Shown here: positions 14,557-22,904 of the stretch, piece after piece | Layout: each line of letters begins with the position of its first letter | How positions within the stretch are numbered: the stretch's first letter is position 1 | Source of the DNA: Duganella fentianensis | Lineage (GTDB): Bacteria > Pseudomonadota > Gammaproteobacteria > Burkholderiales > Burkholderiaceae_D | Direction of reading: 5' to 3' | Length of the DNA stretch: 64,000 nucleotides | Assembly: GCF_009857835.1 (NCBI RefSeq) | Contig: NZ_WWCL01000002.1 | Coordinates: forward strand, 372,001-436,000 | Notes under the pieces: generated by a model | What the model saw: the letters and a program-made list of their open reading frames with translations, nothing else | What the model was told of the DNA's origin: nothing | The model's database searches: none | Program-made: the position numbers and the translations under genes

Positions 14557-15396
14557 TCAGTGCAGGGTTTGCTGGCCGCCATACAGGGCGCTATTGCCCA
14601 CGTTGGCCAATTGCGCCTGCTGTGCCAGTTGCGCCAGCTGGGCCTGTTGCTGCTGTTGCTGGGCATAGGCTGCCGTCACGGGATCGACTGCAAACGGCAG
14701 CATGCCGCCTAGCTGACCGGCATAGCCGCCTATGGTGCCGCCCAGCTGGCCGTGGCCGAACACATTGCCTATGGCTTGCCCCAGTGGCTGGCCGACGGAT
14801 TTGATGATGTTGCCGAACCAGCCTTGCGGTGCGATGCCCTGTGCCTGCTGCATCTGCTGCATCTGCTGTATCTGCTGCAATTGCTGTAGCTGTTGCAGCT
14901 GCTGGAGCTGCTGGAGCTGCTGCAGCTGTTGCTGCTGTGCGGCCTGCTGGGCGTAAGCCTGCTGCACGGGATCGACGGCAAACGGCAGCATGCCGCCCAG
15001 CTGCGCGGCATAGCCGCCTATGGTGCTACCGAGCTGGCCGTGGCCGAACACATTGCCTATGGTCTGGCCCAGCGGCTGCGCCACGCTTTTCACGATATTG
15101 CCGAACCAGCCCTGCGGCGCGAGCTGGGCCTGTTGCAGCAGTTGCTGTTGCTGCGCCTGTTGGGCATAGGCCGCCGTAACGGGATCGACCGCTAGCGGCA
15201 GGAAGGCGCCGCCGATGCCGCCGGCCGCCTGTCCGATCTGATGGCCGAGCTGGGAATTACCGAACAGGCCACCGATTCCGCGGCCTATCAGGCCGCCCAG
15301 CGGTGCGCCTATCAGGCCGCCGAGAAAACCTTGTGGTGCGAGGCCGCCCGGCTGCGGCAGCATCGCGTTTGCGTAGTACTGTTGAAGCTCATTCAT
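14557..15396 (-). CDS. Gln/Gly-rich protein with three tandem repeats, function unknown
   Basis: A 279-residue protein, first gene of the subtilase operon; ATG 15396 follows AAAGGAAG, the same ribosome site as the subtilase. It has three units (about 19-91, 92-186, 188-265). Each begins LAPQGWFGN-like, runs through a Gly-rich amphipathic stretch with GxxxG spacing (QPLGQTIGNVFGHGQLG, then GGYAAQLGGMLPFAVDP) and ends in AAYAQQ plus a Gln-rich linker of variable length. The first unit is the most divergent. There is no signal peptide and no Cys. I do not recognise the family. Glycine-zipper repeats suggest membrane insertion or self-assembly, and the operon suggests it is the protease's substrate; both are inference. 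Confidence 0.75.
   Translation of the reverse strand: MNELQQYYANAMLPQPGGLAPQGFLGGLIGAPLGGLIGRGIGGLFGNSQLGHQIGQAAGGIGGAFLPLAVDPVTAAYAQQAQQQQLLQQAQLAPQGWFGNIVKSVAQPLGQTIGNVFGHGQLGSTIGGYAAQLGGMLPFAVDPVQQAYAQQAAQQQQLQQLQQLQQLQQLQQLQQIQQMQQMQQAQGIAPQGWFGNIIKSVGQPLGQAIGNVFGHGQLGGTIGGYAGQLGGMLPFAVDPVTAAYAQQQQQQAQLAQLAQQAQLANVGNSALYGGQQTLH
14845..14939. repeat. Imperfect CTG/CAG triplet tract encoding the poly-Gln linker
   Basis: About 95 bp of CTG-type triplets (on the + strand) inside the repeat-protein gene, encoding the QLQQLQQ and QIQQMQQMQQ linker (residues about 153-185). Several interruptions are present. Slippage would add or remove Gln residues in frame. Confidence 0.85.
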
Positions 15397-15483
15397 GGCT
15401 CTTCCTTTCATGGTGGGGATGTGATCGCAATGCAGGCCGGTGTGGGCGCTCATGCGGCATGGGGCGCTGCGCACCGGAGCAGT

Positions 15484-15510
15484 TTTGACTGCGCGCCGGC
15501 GCGGAAGTTC
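15484..15510 (-). promoter_or_regulatory. Possible sigma-E-type promoter of the subtilase operon
   Basis: On the minus strand GAACTT (15510-15505), a 16-nt spacer and TCAAA (15488-15484) resemble an RpoE-type promoter. It sits 88 bp before the repeat-protein start. The spacing equals that of the likely rpoE self-promoter at 61739. No good sigma-70 element was seen in the 193-bp divergent gap. Confidence 0.3.
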
Positions 15511-15589
15511 AAGCTGCGTGCACTGGTGTTTTCTGCGGCGCTGCCAGCGGATCAGGTATCATCCAGCCTCGTTCATTTTCTGTTCTGCC

Positions 15590-16738
15590 ATGACTAGCCT
15601 GACCCGCCTCGATCTGTTCTGCCGCGTAGTCGATAACTACGGCGATATCGGTATCTGCTGGCGGCTGGCGCGCCAGCTGCAGCGCGAGCACGCCATCGCT
15701 GTCACGCTGTGGGTGGATGATCTGGCCAGCTTCCGCCGTATCTGTCCCGGCATCGACGTGCAGGCCGATACGCAGATGCAGGCTGGTGTCACGGTGCGCC
15801 ACTGGTGCAGCATGGACGGCGTGTTCAGCGTCGACGATGTGGCCGACATCGTCATCGAATTTTTTGCCGTCGACATCCCGCCCGGCTACATCGCCGCGAT
15901 GGCGCAGTGCCAGCCGCGCCCCGTGTGGTTCAATCTGGAAGGGCTGACAGCGGAAGAGTGGGTAGAAGGCTGCCACGGCCTGAGTTCCACCCATCCGCAA
16001 CTGGGCCTGATCAAGCACTTCTTCTTCCCCGGCTTCACGGAAAAGACCGGTGGCCTGCTGGTGGAAGCCGGACTGGCCGAACAGCGCCGCGCCTTCCAGT
16101 CCGATGCGGCGGCGCGTACGGCCTTCCTCGCACAACTGGGACTGGGGCCCGAACAAATGGCGGCCCGTCTGGTCAGCCTGTTCTGCTATCCCCATGCGCC
16201 TGTGGCCGAGCTGCTGGCCGCATGGCAGCTCGATACCACGCCGACTACCTGTCTGGTGCCGGAAGGCGTGGCGGCCGATGCCGTGCAAGCCTTCCTCGGC
16301 ACGCCTGCCGTGGCCGGCGCCTGCGCCACGCGCGGCGCGCTGACGCTGCGCGTGCTGCCGTTTGTGCCGCAGGAGGATTACGACCGCCTGCTGTGGTCCT
16401 GCGACCTGAACTTCGTGCGCGGCGAGGATTCCTTCGTGCGCGCGCAATGGGCTGGCCGCCCCTTCGTCTGGCACATCTACCCGCAGGACGAGCAGCTGCA
16501 TCACAAGAAGCTGCGCGCCTTCCTGCAGCGCTACGCCGCCGGGCTACCGGACCTGAGTGCACTGAGCCTGCAATGGAATGGCGCGGGCAGCAGCGCAGCC
16601 GACTGGCCGGCATTATGGGCCGGGTTCCGCACGCAGATGCCAGCCATGCAGCAGCGTGCCGAAGCATGGCAGCAGCAAATGCTGGCACTGGGCGATCTGG
16701 CCAGCAATCTGCTGCGTTTCGCCGCCACGCCGAGATAG
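15590..16738 (+). CDS. earP: EF-P arginine rhamnosyltransferase
   Basis: Transfers rhamnose from dTDP-beta-L-rhamnose to Arg32 of elongation factor P, which is needed to relieve ribosome stalling at polyproline. The 382-residue protein starts MTSLTRLDLFCRVVDNYGDI; Asp15 and Asp19 correspond to the two conserved aspartates of the N-terminal catalytic loop, and RGEDSFVRAQWAGRPFVWHI (about 280-299) is the C-terminal nucleotide-sugar motif. The ATG at 15590 follows the upstream gap directly; a longer reading frame has no ribosome site. efp follows 133 bp downstream, the standard partner. It is divergent from the subtilase operon. Confidence 0.95.
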   Translation: MTSLTRLDLFCRVVDNYGDIGICWRLARQLQREHAIAVTLWVDDLASFRRICPGIDVQADTQMQAGVTVRHWCSMDGVFSVDDVADIVIEFFAVDIPPGYIAAMAQCQPRPVWFNLEGLTAEEWVEGCHGLSSTHPQLGLIKHFFFPGFTEKTGGLLVEAGLAEQRRAFQSDAAARTAFLAQLGLGPEQMAARLVSLFCYPHAPVAELLAAWQLDTTPTTCLVPEGVAADAVQAFLGTPAVAGACATRGALTLRVLPFVPQEDYDRLLWSCDLNFVRGEDSFVRAQWAGRPFVWHIYPQDEQLHHKKLRAFLQRYAAGLPDLSALSLQWNGAGSSAADWPALWAGFRTQMPAMQQRAEAWQQQMLALGDLASNLLRFAATPR

Positions 16739-16758
16739 GCGAGACGGTAAAAGCAGGG

Positions 16759-16764
16759 TATAAT
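16759..16764 (+). promoter_or_regulatory. Consensus -10 element of efp
   Basis: A perfect TATAAT lies 107 bp before the efp start, just after earP. The -35 is weak. It suggests that efp has its own promoter in addition to read-through from earP, with a leader of about 100 nt. Confidence 0.5.
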
Positions 16765-16871
16765 GCTGGGTTAATCTATTGCACATTTTTACCTGATCAA
16801 CCGTGAGCTTCAGGCGCTATGCCGAGCAACAGATGATTTTTACGCAACCTACTTAGAATCGAATATTTACT

Positions 16872-17447
16872 ATGAAACCTGCAAAAGAAATTCGTGTTGG
16901 CAACATCATCATGGTTGACAGCAAGCCTATGATCGTTCTGCGTTCCGACGTCAACGGTTCGAGCCGCACGGGCTTCACCTACAAATGGAAGATGAAAAAT
17001 CTTCTGACCAACGCTCCGATGGAAAACGTATTCCGTGGCGACGACAAATTCGACGTAGTTGTTCTGGACAAGAAGCCAGTGACCTACTCGTACTTCGCTG
17101 ACCCGCTGTACGTGTTCATGGACGCTGACTACGAACAGTACGAAATCGAAGAAGAAAACCTGGGCGAAGCACTGAACTACCTGAAAGACGGTATGGAATG
17201 CGAAGCCGTGTTCTACGATGGCAAAGCGATCTCGGTCGAACTGCCAACCACCATCGCACGTAAAGTGGTGTACTCGGAACCTGCAGTCAAGGGCAATACT
17301 TCGGGCAACGTTCTGAAAGAAGCCAAAATCGAAAACGCCATCGAAGCTCACTGCTTCACCGTACAGGTTCCACTGTTCGTGAGCCAGGACGACGTGATCG
17401 AAATCGATACCCGCACCAACGAATACAAGCGTATCGTTCGCGACTAA
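16872..17447 (+). CDS. efp: Elongation factor P (Arg32 type)
   Basis: Binds the ribosome and promotes peptide-bond formation at consecutive prolines. The 191-residue protein has the three beta-barrel domains (KOW-like 1-65, OB 66-128, C-terminal OB 129-191). The tip residue that is modified is Arg32 (in NGSSRTGF), the hallmark of EF-P rhamnosylated by EarP, not the Lys of the EpmA system. This agrees with earP immediately upstream. Codon use is biased to highly expressed codons compared with its neighbours. Two terminators follow. Confidence 0.97.
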   Translation: MKPAKEIRVGNIIMVDSKPMIVLRSDVNGSSRTGFTYKWKMKNLLTNAPMENVFRGDDKFDVVVLDKKPVTYSYFADPLYVFMDADYEQYEIEEENLGEALNYLKDGMECEAVFYDGKAISVELPTTIARKVVYSEPAVKGNTSGNVLKEAKIENAIEAHCFTVQVPLFVSQDDVIEIDTRTNEYKRIVRD

Positions 17448-17474
17448 TCTGTCAGTCTGTTGTAAGACTGCGTC

Positions 17475-17500
17475 AAAAAGGCCGTAAATTCGGCCTTTTT
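17475..17500 (+). terminator. Rho-independent terminator of efp
   Basis: AAAAAGGCCG, loop TAAATT, CGGCCTTTTT: a 10-bp stem with T-tract, 27 bp after the stop. Confidence 0.9.
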
Positions 17501-17506
17501 GCCCCT

Positions 17507-17542
17507 AAAAAGCACGCTAGCATCCCGCTAGCGTGCTTTTTT
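17507..17542 (+). terminator. Second terminator after efp
   Basis: GCACGCTAGC and GCTAGCGTGC form a 10-bp stem with loop ATCCC, flanked by A5 and T6. In tandem with the previous one, it isolates efp from the amidase gene and can work in both directions. Confidence 0.9.
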
Positions 17543-17673
17543 CATTGAAAATCAGAAATTATTTGCCGGACCGTAATGATTTTTATGGTATTGCTGGCAA
17601 CACGCTGCTATATTTATAGGATGCAACAAGTTGCGCGGGCGTTAATTCTGTTTCTTTTATCGGTGGGGATGGC

Positions 17674-19281
17674 ATGGATCGCAGGGAATTCGTACGGATC
17701 GGCTTGACGGCAGGTGCTGCCGCGGGCAGCAGCCGGGTGCTTGCTGCACCGTCGGCAGCGGCCTTCAAGTTCGGTGCGGGCGGCATACTCGAAGCGGGCG
17801 TGCGCGAGCAGCAGCAGATGATGGAGGCGGGCAAGCTGACTTCCCATTCGCTGACCTCGCAGTATCTGGCCCGCATCCGCAACATCGATAAATCCGGCCC
17901 GCGCCTGAATTCGATCATCGAGATCAATCCCGAAGCCCTGAAGATTGCGCTGGAAATGGATCGCGAGCGCATGCTCAAGCGTCTGCGCGGCCCGCTGCAC
18001 GGCATCCCCGTTCTACTCAAGGACAATATCGCTACGGGCGACCGCATGAGCACCACGGCTGGTTCGCTGGCGCTGAACGGCGTGCGCGCTGCGCGTGACG
18101 CCCATGTGGTGGCGCAGTTGCGTGCTGCCGGTGCCGTCATCATTGGCAAGACCAATCTGAGCGAGTGGGCCAATATGCGCTCCACCCATTCCGTCAGCGG
18201 CTGGAGTGCGCGCGGCGGCCTGACCCTGAACCCGTATTCGCTGGACCGCAACTGCAGCGGCTCCAGCTCCGGCTCGGGCGCAGCTATCGCCGCCAATCTG
18301 GCCACGCTGGCCGTGGGTACGGAGACGGATGGTTCCATCGTTTCGCCGGCATCCATTTGCGGTCTGGTCGGCATTAAGCCCACGCTGGGGCTGGTGAGCC
18401 GCAGCGGCATAATTCCTATCGCCCATTCGCAGGACACGGCAGGGCCGATGGCGCGCAGCGTGGCCGATGCAGCGTTGATGCTGACGGCCATGGTGGGCGT
18501 GGATGCGGACGATGAAGCCACGGCAGAAAGCCGCGGCAAAATGGCCGACTACAGCGCCGCGCTGGAGAAGGGCGGTTTGCAGGGCAAACGCATAGGCGTG
18601 GCGCGCAATTTCTTCGGCAGTAATCCGGAAGTGGATATGGTGATCGAGCGCGCGCTGCAGGATCTGGTGGCGCAGGGCGCTACCCTGGTCGATACGGAAG
18701 TGCCCAACTCTGCCAAGTACGGCGAGACGGAAACGGAAGTGCTGCTGTACGAATTCAAGGCCGATCTGGAAGCCTACCTGAAAAAGTACGCGCCCCATGC
18801 ACCGGTAGCCAATATGGCCGACGTGATTGCCTTCAACAAGAAAAACCACGAGCGCGAACTCAAATACTTTGGGCAGGAATATCTGGAACAGGCCCAGAAC
18901 AAGGGCGATCTGGAAACCCCGGCCTATCGCGATGCGCTATTGAACAACCGCCGCTATGCGCGCGCCGAAGGCATCGATCAGGTGATGCAGCAGCACCAGC
19001 TCGATGCGCTGGTGGCACCTACCGGTGGCCCTGCATGGCTGACGGACTTCATCAACGGCGACCATTATGGTGGCAGCTTCTCGTCGCCGGCCGCAGTGGC
19101 CGGCTATCCGCACATTACGGTGCCGGCCGGGCAGGTACAGGGCTTGCCGGTGGGGCTGTCGTTTGTCGGCGCGGCCTATAGCGAAGCGCTGCTGATCCGC
19201 ATGGCCTACTCCTACGAACAGGCTACGCGCCACCGGCGTGCGCCGCAATTCCCCGCCAGCGTGTCGCTCAGCGTGCGCTGA
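17674..19281 (+). CDS. Amidase-signature family hydrolase, Tat-exported
   Basis: A 535-residue protein with a twin-arginine leader (MDRREFVRIGLTAGAAAG). The amidase-signature core contains the catalytic triad: Lys116 (PVLLKDNI), cis-Ser near 197 (CSGSSSGSGAA) and the nucleophile Ser221 (GTETDGSIVSPA), so it should be active. It hydrolyses a C-N amide bond; the substrate cannot be deduced. It is too long for, and without neighbours of, the GatCAB complex, and its export argues against a role in tRNA amidation. It is a single gene isolated by the efp terminators. Confidence 0.88.
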   Translation: MDRREFVRIGLTAGAAAGSSRVLAAPSAAAFKFGAGGILEAGVREQQQMMEAGKLTSHSLTSQYLARIRNIDKSGPRLNSIIEINPEALKIALEMDRERMLKRLRGPLHGIPVLLKDNIATGDRMSTTAGSLALNGVRAARDAHVVAQLRAAGAVIIGKTNLSEWANMRSTHSVSGWSARGGLTLNPYSLDRNCSGSSSGSGAAIAANLATLAVGTETDGSIVSPASICGLVGIKPTLGLVSRSGIIPIAHSQDTAGPMARSVADAALMLTAMVGVDADDEATAESRGKMADYSAALEKGGLQGKRIGVARNFFGSNPEVDMVIERALQDLVAQGATLVDTEVPNSAKYGETETEVLLYEFKADLEAYLKKYAPHAPVANMADVIAFNKKNHERELKYFGQEYLEQAQNKGDLETPAYRDALLNNRRYARAEGIDQVMQQHQLDALVAPTGGPAWLTDFINGDHYGGSFSSPAAVAGYPHITVPAGQVQGLPVGLSFVGAAYSEALLIRMAYSYEQATRHRRAPQFPASVSLSVR

Positions 19282-19293
19282 GCGTAATCCTTT

Positions 19294-20703
19294 TTAGATT
19301 TCGATAAACCGCATCTTGAAGTTGCGGCCTTTGAAGGCGCCGAAGTCGCCGCCCAGCGGGTTGCCGCGGCTCAGACGTTCGTAGGCATCGTAGGCCACGC
19401 GGCGGTCGATCGCCACATAGGTCTGGAACTCGGTGACGTTGATCTTGCCTACCTGTTCCTTGGCCAGACCGGCATCACCCGTCAGTGCACCCAGCACATC
19501 ACCTGGACGCAGCTTGTCCTTCTTGCCGCCCGCGATCACCAGCGTCATCATCGGTGCCGCATCGACGCCGTATTCGCCTTCGTCCAGACTGTCGAGGTCA
19601 TACCATGCGACGGGTGCCTGCTGGTATTCTTCGATCAGCTTGACCCATTTCTTTTCGTTCGGTGCGCACAGCGACAGGGCCAGACCCTGTTCGCCGCCAC
19701 GGCCCGTGCGGCCGATGCGGTGGATGTGTACTTCCGTATCCTTGGATACGTCGACGTTGATCACGGCTTCCAGATTCTGGATGTCCAGACCGCGCGCAGC
19801 GACGTCGGTGGCCACCAGCACGGAGCAGCTGCGGTTGGCGAACAGCACGAGGATTTCATCGCGCTCGCGCTGTTCCAGTTCGCCGTACAGGGCCAGAGCC
19901 GAGAAGCCTTTGGCGCGCAGTTCGTCCACCAGTTCGCGGCACTGCACTTTGGTATTGCAGAAGGCGATGGCCGATACGGGTTTGTAGTGTGCCAGCAAAC
20001 GCGCCACGGCGCTGTTGCGCTGGTCGAAACCGATCTCGAAGAACAGCTGTTCGATCTGGCTGTTGTCGTGCTGCGCTTCCACCGTCACTTCGACGGGATC
20101 GGCCAGGAAGGAATCGGTGGCGCGGCGGATATCGTCAGGGTAGGTGGCCGAGAACAGCAGGGTCTGGCGACGTTTCGGGCAGGCGCTGACGATGTTGGCG
20201 ATTTCGTCGTAGAAGCCCATGTCCGTCATGCGGTCTGCTTCGTCGAGCACCAGCGTTTCCACTTTCGACAGGTCCAGCGTCTGGCGGCCCAGATGGTCGC
20301 GTACGCGGCCCGGCGTGCCGACGATGATGTGGGCGCCATGTTCGAGCGAGGCGATCTGCGGACGCATGGGCGAACCACCGGTCAGCACCAGCACTTTCAC
20401 GTTGCCGGTGGCGCGTGCCAGACGGCGCAACTCGTTGGCCACCTGGTCGGCCAGTTCGCGCGTCGGGCACAGCACCAGTGCCTGCACGGCAAACCAGGCC
20501 GGATTCAGTTTGGCCAGTATGCCGATGCCGAAAGCTGCGGTCTTGCCGCTGCCCGTCTTGGCCTGGGCGATCAGATCGCGCCCCTCCAGCACGGAAGGCA
20601 GACTTTGTGCCTGTATGGCGGTCATTTCCTTGTAGCCCAGAGTGTCGAGATTGGCCAGCAGGGCAGGCGCCAGCGGCAGGCTGTTGAAAGCGGTGGATGT
20701 CAT
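19294..20703 (-). CDS. dbpA: DEAD-box ATP-dependent RNA helicase DbpA
   Basis: Remodels 23S rRNA helix 92 during 50S assembly. The 469-residue protein has the Q motif (FNSLPLAPALLANLDTLGYK), Walker A AKTGSGKT (about 47-54), PTRELA, DEAD (in LVLDEADRMTD), SAT (FSATYP) and HRIGRTGRGG, followed by a C-terminal DbpA RRM-like domain (about 395-469, LRPGDVLGALTGDAGLAKEQ onward) that recognises helix 92. The start at 20703 gives MTSTAFNSLPL, the usual beginning; the further upstream start is unsupported. It is followed on the same strand, upstream, by a small gene of unknown function. Confidence 0.95.
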   Translation of the reverse strand: MTSTAFNSLPLAPALLANLDTLGYKEMTAIQAQSLPSVLEGRDLIAQAKTGSGKTAAFGIGILAKLNPAWFAVQALVLCPTRELADQVANELRRLARATGNVKVLVLTGGSPMRPQIASLEHGAHIIVGTPGRVRDHLGRQTLDLSKVETLVLDEADRMTDMGFYDEIANIVSACPKRRQTLLFSATYPDDIRRATDSFLADPVEVTVEAQHDNSQIEQLFFEIGFDQRNSAVARLLAHYKPVSAIAFCNTKVQCRELVDELRAKGFSALALYGELEQRERDEILVLFANRSCSVLVATDVAARGLDIQNLEAVINVDVSKDTEVHIHRIGRTGRGGEQGLALSLCAPNEKKWVKLIEEYQQAPVAWYDLDSLDEGEYGVDAAPMMTLVIAGGKKDKLRPGDVLGALTGDAGLAKEQVGKINVTEFQTYVAIDRRVAYDAYERLSRGNPLGGDFGAFKGRNFKMRFIEI

Positions 20704-20780
20704 GGTGTCAGACCTGTATAAAAAGGACGTCAGCACAGTCTAACAGGCTCTGAGACAGCCCGATGCTGTGGAAAAAATAC

Positions 20781-21005
20781 TTAGTTTGGTGCCCACACCG
20801 GCAGGCCGGTGAGGTCTAGCTTGTCGTCGCGCACCCAGAGCGGCAGACCGGTGGTATCGGTCGGCTCCAGCAGCTCCAGCTGCACCTGTTTCTGTGTGCT
20901 GCGTTTGGCGCGCGGTGGCGGCGGACGCTTGGCTTCGGGTTCGAGCGGCGCGGCCGGGCTGAAACCGGGCAGGTCGAACGTGGCGTTATCTTTTTTATCT
21001 CTCAT
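20781..21005 (-). CDS. Small hypothetical protein
   Basis: A 74-residue, charged, Pro-rich protein starting MRDKKDNATFDLPGFSPAAP. I chose ATG 21005 (AAGAGATGG ahead) over an upstream GTG. The middle is basic and low-complexity (KRPPPPRAKRSTQKQ), and the end holds two similar phrases, TTGLPLWVRDDKLDL and LTGLPVWAPN. No signal peptide or membrane segment. I do not recognise it. It lies 77 bp upstream of dbpA on the same strand, so co-transcription is possible. Confidence 0.6.
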   Translation of the reverse strand: MRDKKDNATFDLPGFSPAAPLEPEAKRPPPPRAKRSTQKQVQLELLEPTDTTGLPLWVRDDKLDLTGLPVWAPN

Positions 21006-21045
21006 GATCCATCTCTTGCCCACGGCGCGAGAAAAAATGCGCCGC

Positions 21046-21078
21046 TCAAAACAAAAGCCCGGCTGCAGCAGTCGGGCT
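21046..21078 (-). terminator. Terminator for the phosphoesterase gene
   Basis: On the minus strand AGCCCG, an 11-nt loop region that can extend the stem, CGGGCT, then TTTTGTTTTG. It lies 52 bp after the stop of the phosphoesterase gene at 21130. Confidence 0.65.
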
Positions 21079-21129
21079 CAGTGAAATACAGGGACGCAGT
21101 GTATCACAAAGCCACTGCGTCGCCTAACC

Positions 21130-22791
21130 TCAGCGGAAGCTGAGGGCGCCGGTGAGATCGCCCGGCGGCAGGGCTTTGCGCGCCGCGAAGGCTTCGTTGC
21201 GGGTCTTCAGGCCTTCCAGCAGCGGCAGGCCGTGCAGGCGGGTGATGAAGCGCAGGATGGAGGTGGTGTCGTAGAAGCTGTGATCGACCTGACCCTTCTT
21301 GGCGTACGGCGAAATCACCATGGCCGGTATGCGCGAGCCGGGACCCCAGCGGTCGCCTTTCGGTGGCGCCACGTGATCCCACCAGCCGCCGTTTTCGTCG
21401 AAGGTGACGACGATGACCATGTCTTTCCACTGCGGCGATTTCTTCAGGTGCTCGATCACGTTGGTGATGTGGGCATCGCCCGATTCGATGTCCGAATAGC
21501 CGGCGTGCAGATTCAGATTGCCTTGCGGCTTGTAGAAGGTCACGGCCGGCAGTTTGCCGGCAATGGCGTCGGCGAGGAATTTGTTCGAGATCGGGCTGTC
21601 ACCCAGACCGCCGTCGCGCAGGTGTTCGGCGCGTGCGGCGGTACCCGGGGCAAACTGCCTGAAGTAGTTGAATGGCTGATGGTGGTACTGGAAGTTGGGC
21701 TTCTCGCCGCCGCCGCGTGCATCGAGCGCGGCCTGCCATGCGCCGCCATACCACGCCCAGCTGACCTTCTTGGCCGACAGCAGATCGCCGATGGTATCGT
21801 AGGTCTGCGGTGGCAGGGTGCTGGCGTCGTCCGGATTGGCCAGCATGGTATCGCCGCCCGGTGCGGGACGGATGTAGCTAGGCTGGTAGGGCGGTGCCAT
21901 GGTGTTGACGGCATAGCCGTCCGGTGTGATGGCGCCGTTGTTGACGAAGTCCGGATGGCCGTCCATGGCCGAAGCCGGGCTGGTCTTGGTGACGCTGAGG
22001 CGGAAGCCGGTAGGGCCGTCGTCCAGCACGGCGATCTTCTTGCGTGCCGCCGTCTGCGGCGCGTTGAAGTATTCCGGCGTGCGGCCGGTAATCAGGAACT
22101 GGTGGTTCAGGTAGGAGCCGCCGAAGGCCGCCATGAAGAAGTTATCGCACAGGGTGTACTGTTCGGCGATCTTCCACAGGCCCAGATTCTTGCTGGTCTC
22201 GCCGTAGTAGCCCATCACCATGCCACCCGTATTGCCCCAGGCGGCAAAGCCGTCGTTCGTGCCGCCGTTAATCTGCATCTGGTTCTGGTAGAACAGATGC
22301 CACAGGTCGCGCGTGATGACGGCTTCCGGCAGCGGCTGGCCCGCTGTATCGACCAGTTTGAAGGGCGCGTTCGGCAGACCCTTGATATCGTCTTCCTTGA
22401 TGGCGTACTTCTTGCCGCCGATGTCCTGCGTATTCGGCACCATGCCGCCCCAGATTTTCGGCAGGGCTGGCAGCACCGAGCCGTCGCGATCGCGCTGCAG
22501 GCAGGCGGCTGGCGTGACGCCCGACAGCGGCGCTGCCGTGCCGGGGAAGTTGGCGAACAGGTTGTTGAAGCTGCGGTTCTCCAGATAGATCACCACCACG
22601 TTTTTCACGTGGGCTTTAAGTTTGGCGTCCAGCGAGCTATGGCTGACCGGTTTGGCGCTGGCGGTTTCGCTCACGACGGGCAGGGTGGCGGCTATGCCGG
22701 TGGCGGCGGCTGCCTGAAAAATCCGCCGGCGCGAAGGGTTCGCTGGCGCATCCTGCATGACGGGCGCTTTATCCTGATCGGTATCTTTCAC
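21130..22791 (-). CDS. Tat-exported phosphoesterase (acid phosphatase AcpA / phospholipase C family)
   Basis: A 553-residue protein of the PF04185 phosphoesterase family. The GTG at 22791 is preceded by TAGGAG at good spacing, so I kept it; an ATG at 22758 is an alternative. A twin-arginine signal (NPSRRRIFQAAAATGIAATL, about residues 18-37) sends it to the periplasm or outside. Family motifs: VVVIYLENRSFNNLFANFPG (metal-binding ENRSFD-type motif, with N for D), an NHQFLITG segment, HAGYSDIESGDAHI and VVTFDENGGWWDHVAPP (metal ligands Asp-Glu-Asn and His). It cleaves phosphomonoesters or phospholipid head groups; substrate uncertain. Confidence 0.88.
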   Translation of the reverse strand: MKDTDQDKAPVMQDAPANPSRRRIFQAAAATGIAATLPVVSETASAKPVSHSSLDAKLKAHVKNVVVIYLENRSFNNLFANFPGTAAPLSGVTPAACLQRDRDGSVLPALPKIWGGMVPNTQDIGGKKYAIKEDDIKGLPNAPFKLVDTAGQPLPEAVITRDLWHLFYQNQMQINGGTNDGFAAWGNTGGMVMGYYGETSKNLGLWKIAEQYTLCDNFFMAAFGGSYLNHQFLITGRTPEYFNAPQTAARKKIAVLDDGPTGFRLSVTKTSPASAMDGHPDFVNNGAITPDGYAVNTMAPPYQPSYIRPAPGGDTMLANPDDASTLPPQTYDTIGDLLSAKKVSWAWYGGAWQAALDARGGGEKPNFQYHHQPFNYFRQFAPGTAARAEHLRDGGLGDSPISNKFLADAIAGKLPAVTFYKPQGNLNLHAGYSDIESGDAHITNVIEHLKKSPQWKDMVIVVTFDENGGWWDHVAPPKGDRWGPGSRIPAMVISPYAKKGQVDHSFYDTTSILRFITRLHGLPLLEGLKTRNEAFAARKALPPGDLTGALSFR

Positions 22792-22904
22792 ACTGGACTC
22801 CTAGGCTGTACAAAAGAGGCAATTGTGACAGTTTTGTGAACGGATGGGTATGCCGGATAAGTAAATTGAAGTATCAGCCGCTGGCTATAGCTGGGCGCAC
22901 TGGC

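Noticed and set aside
14845..14939. CTG repeats as a CRISPR or minisatellite with its own function
   Set aside because: In frame with the Gln linker of a coding sequence; explained by the protein.
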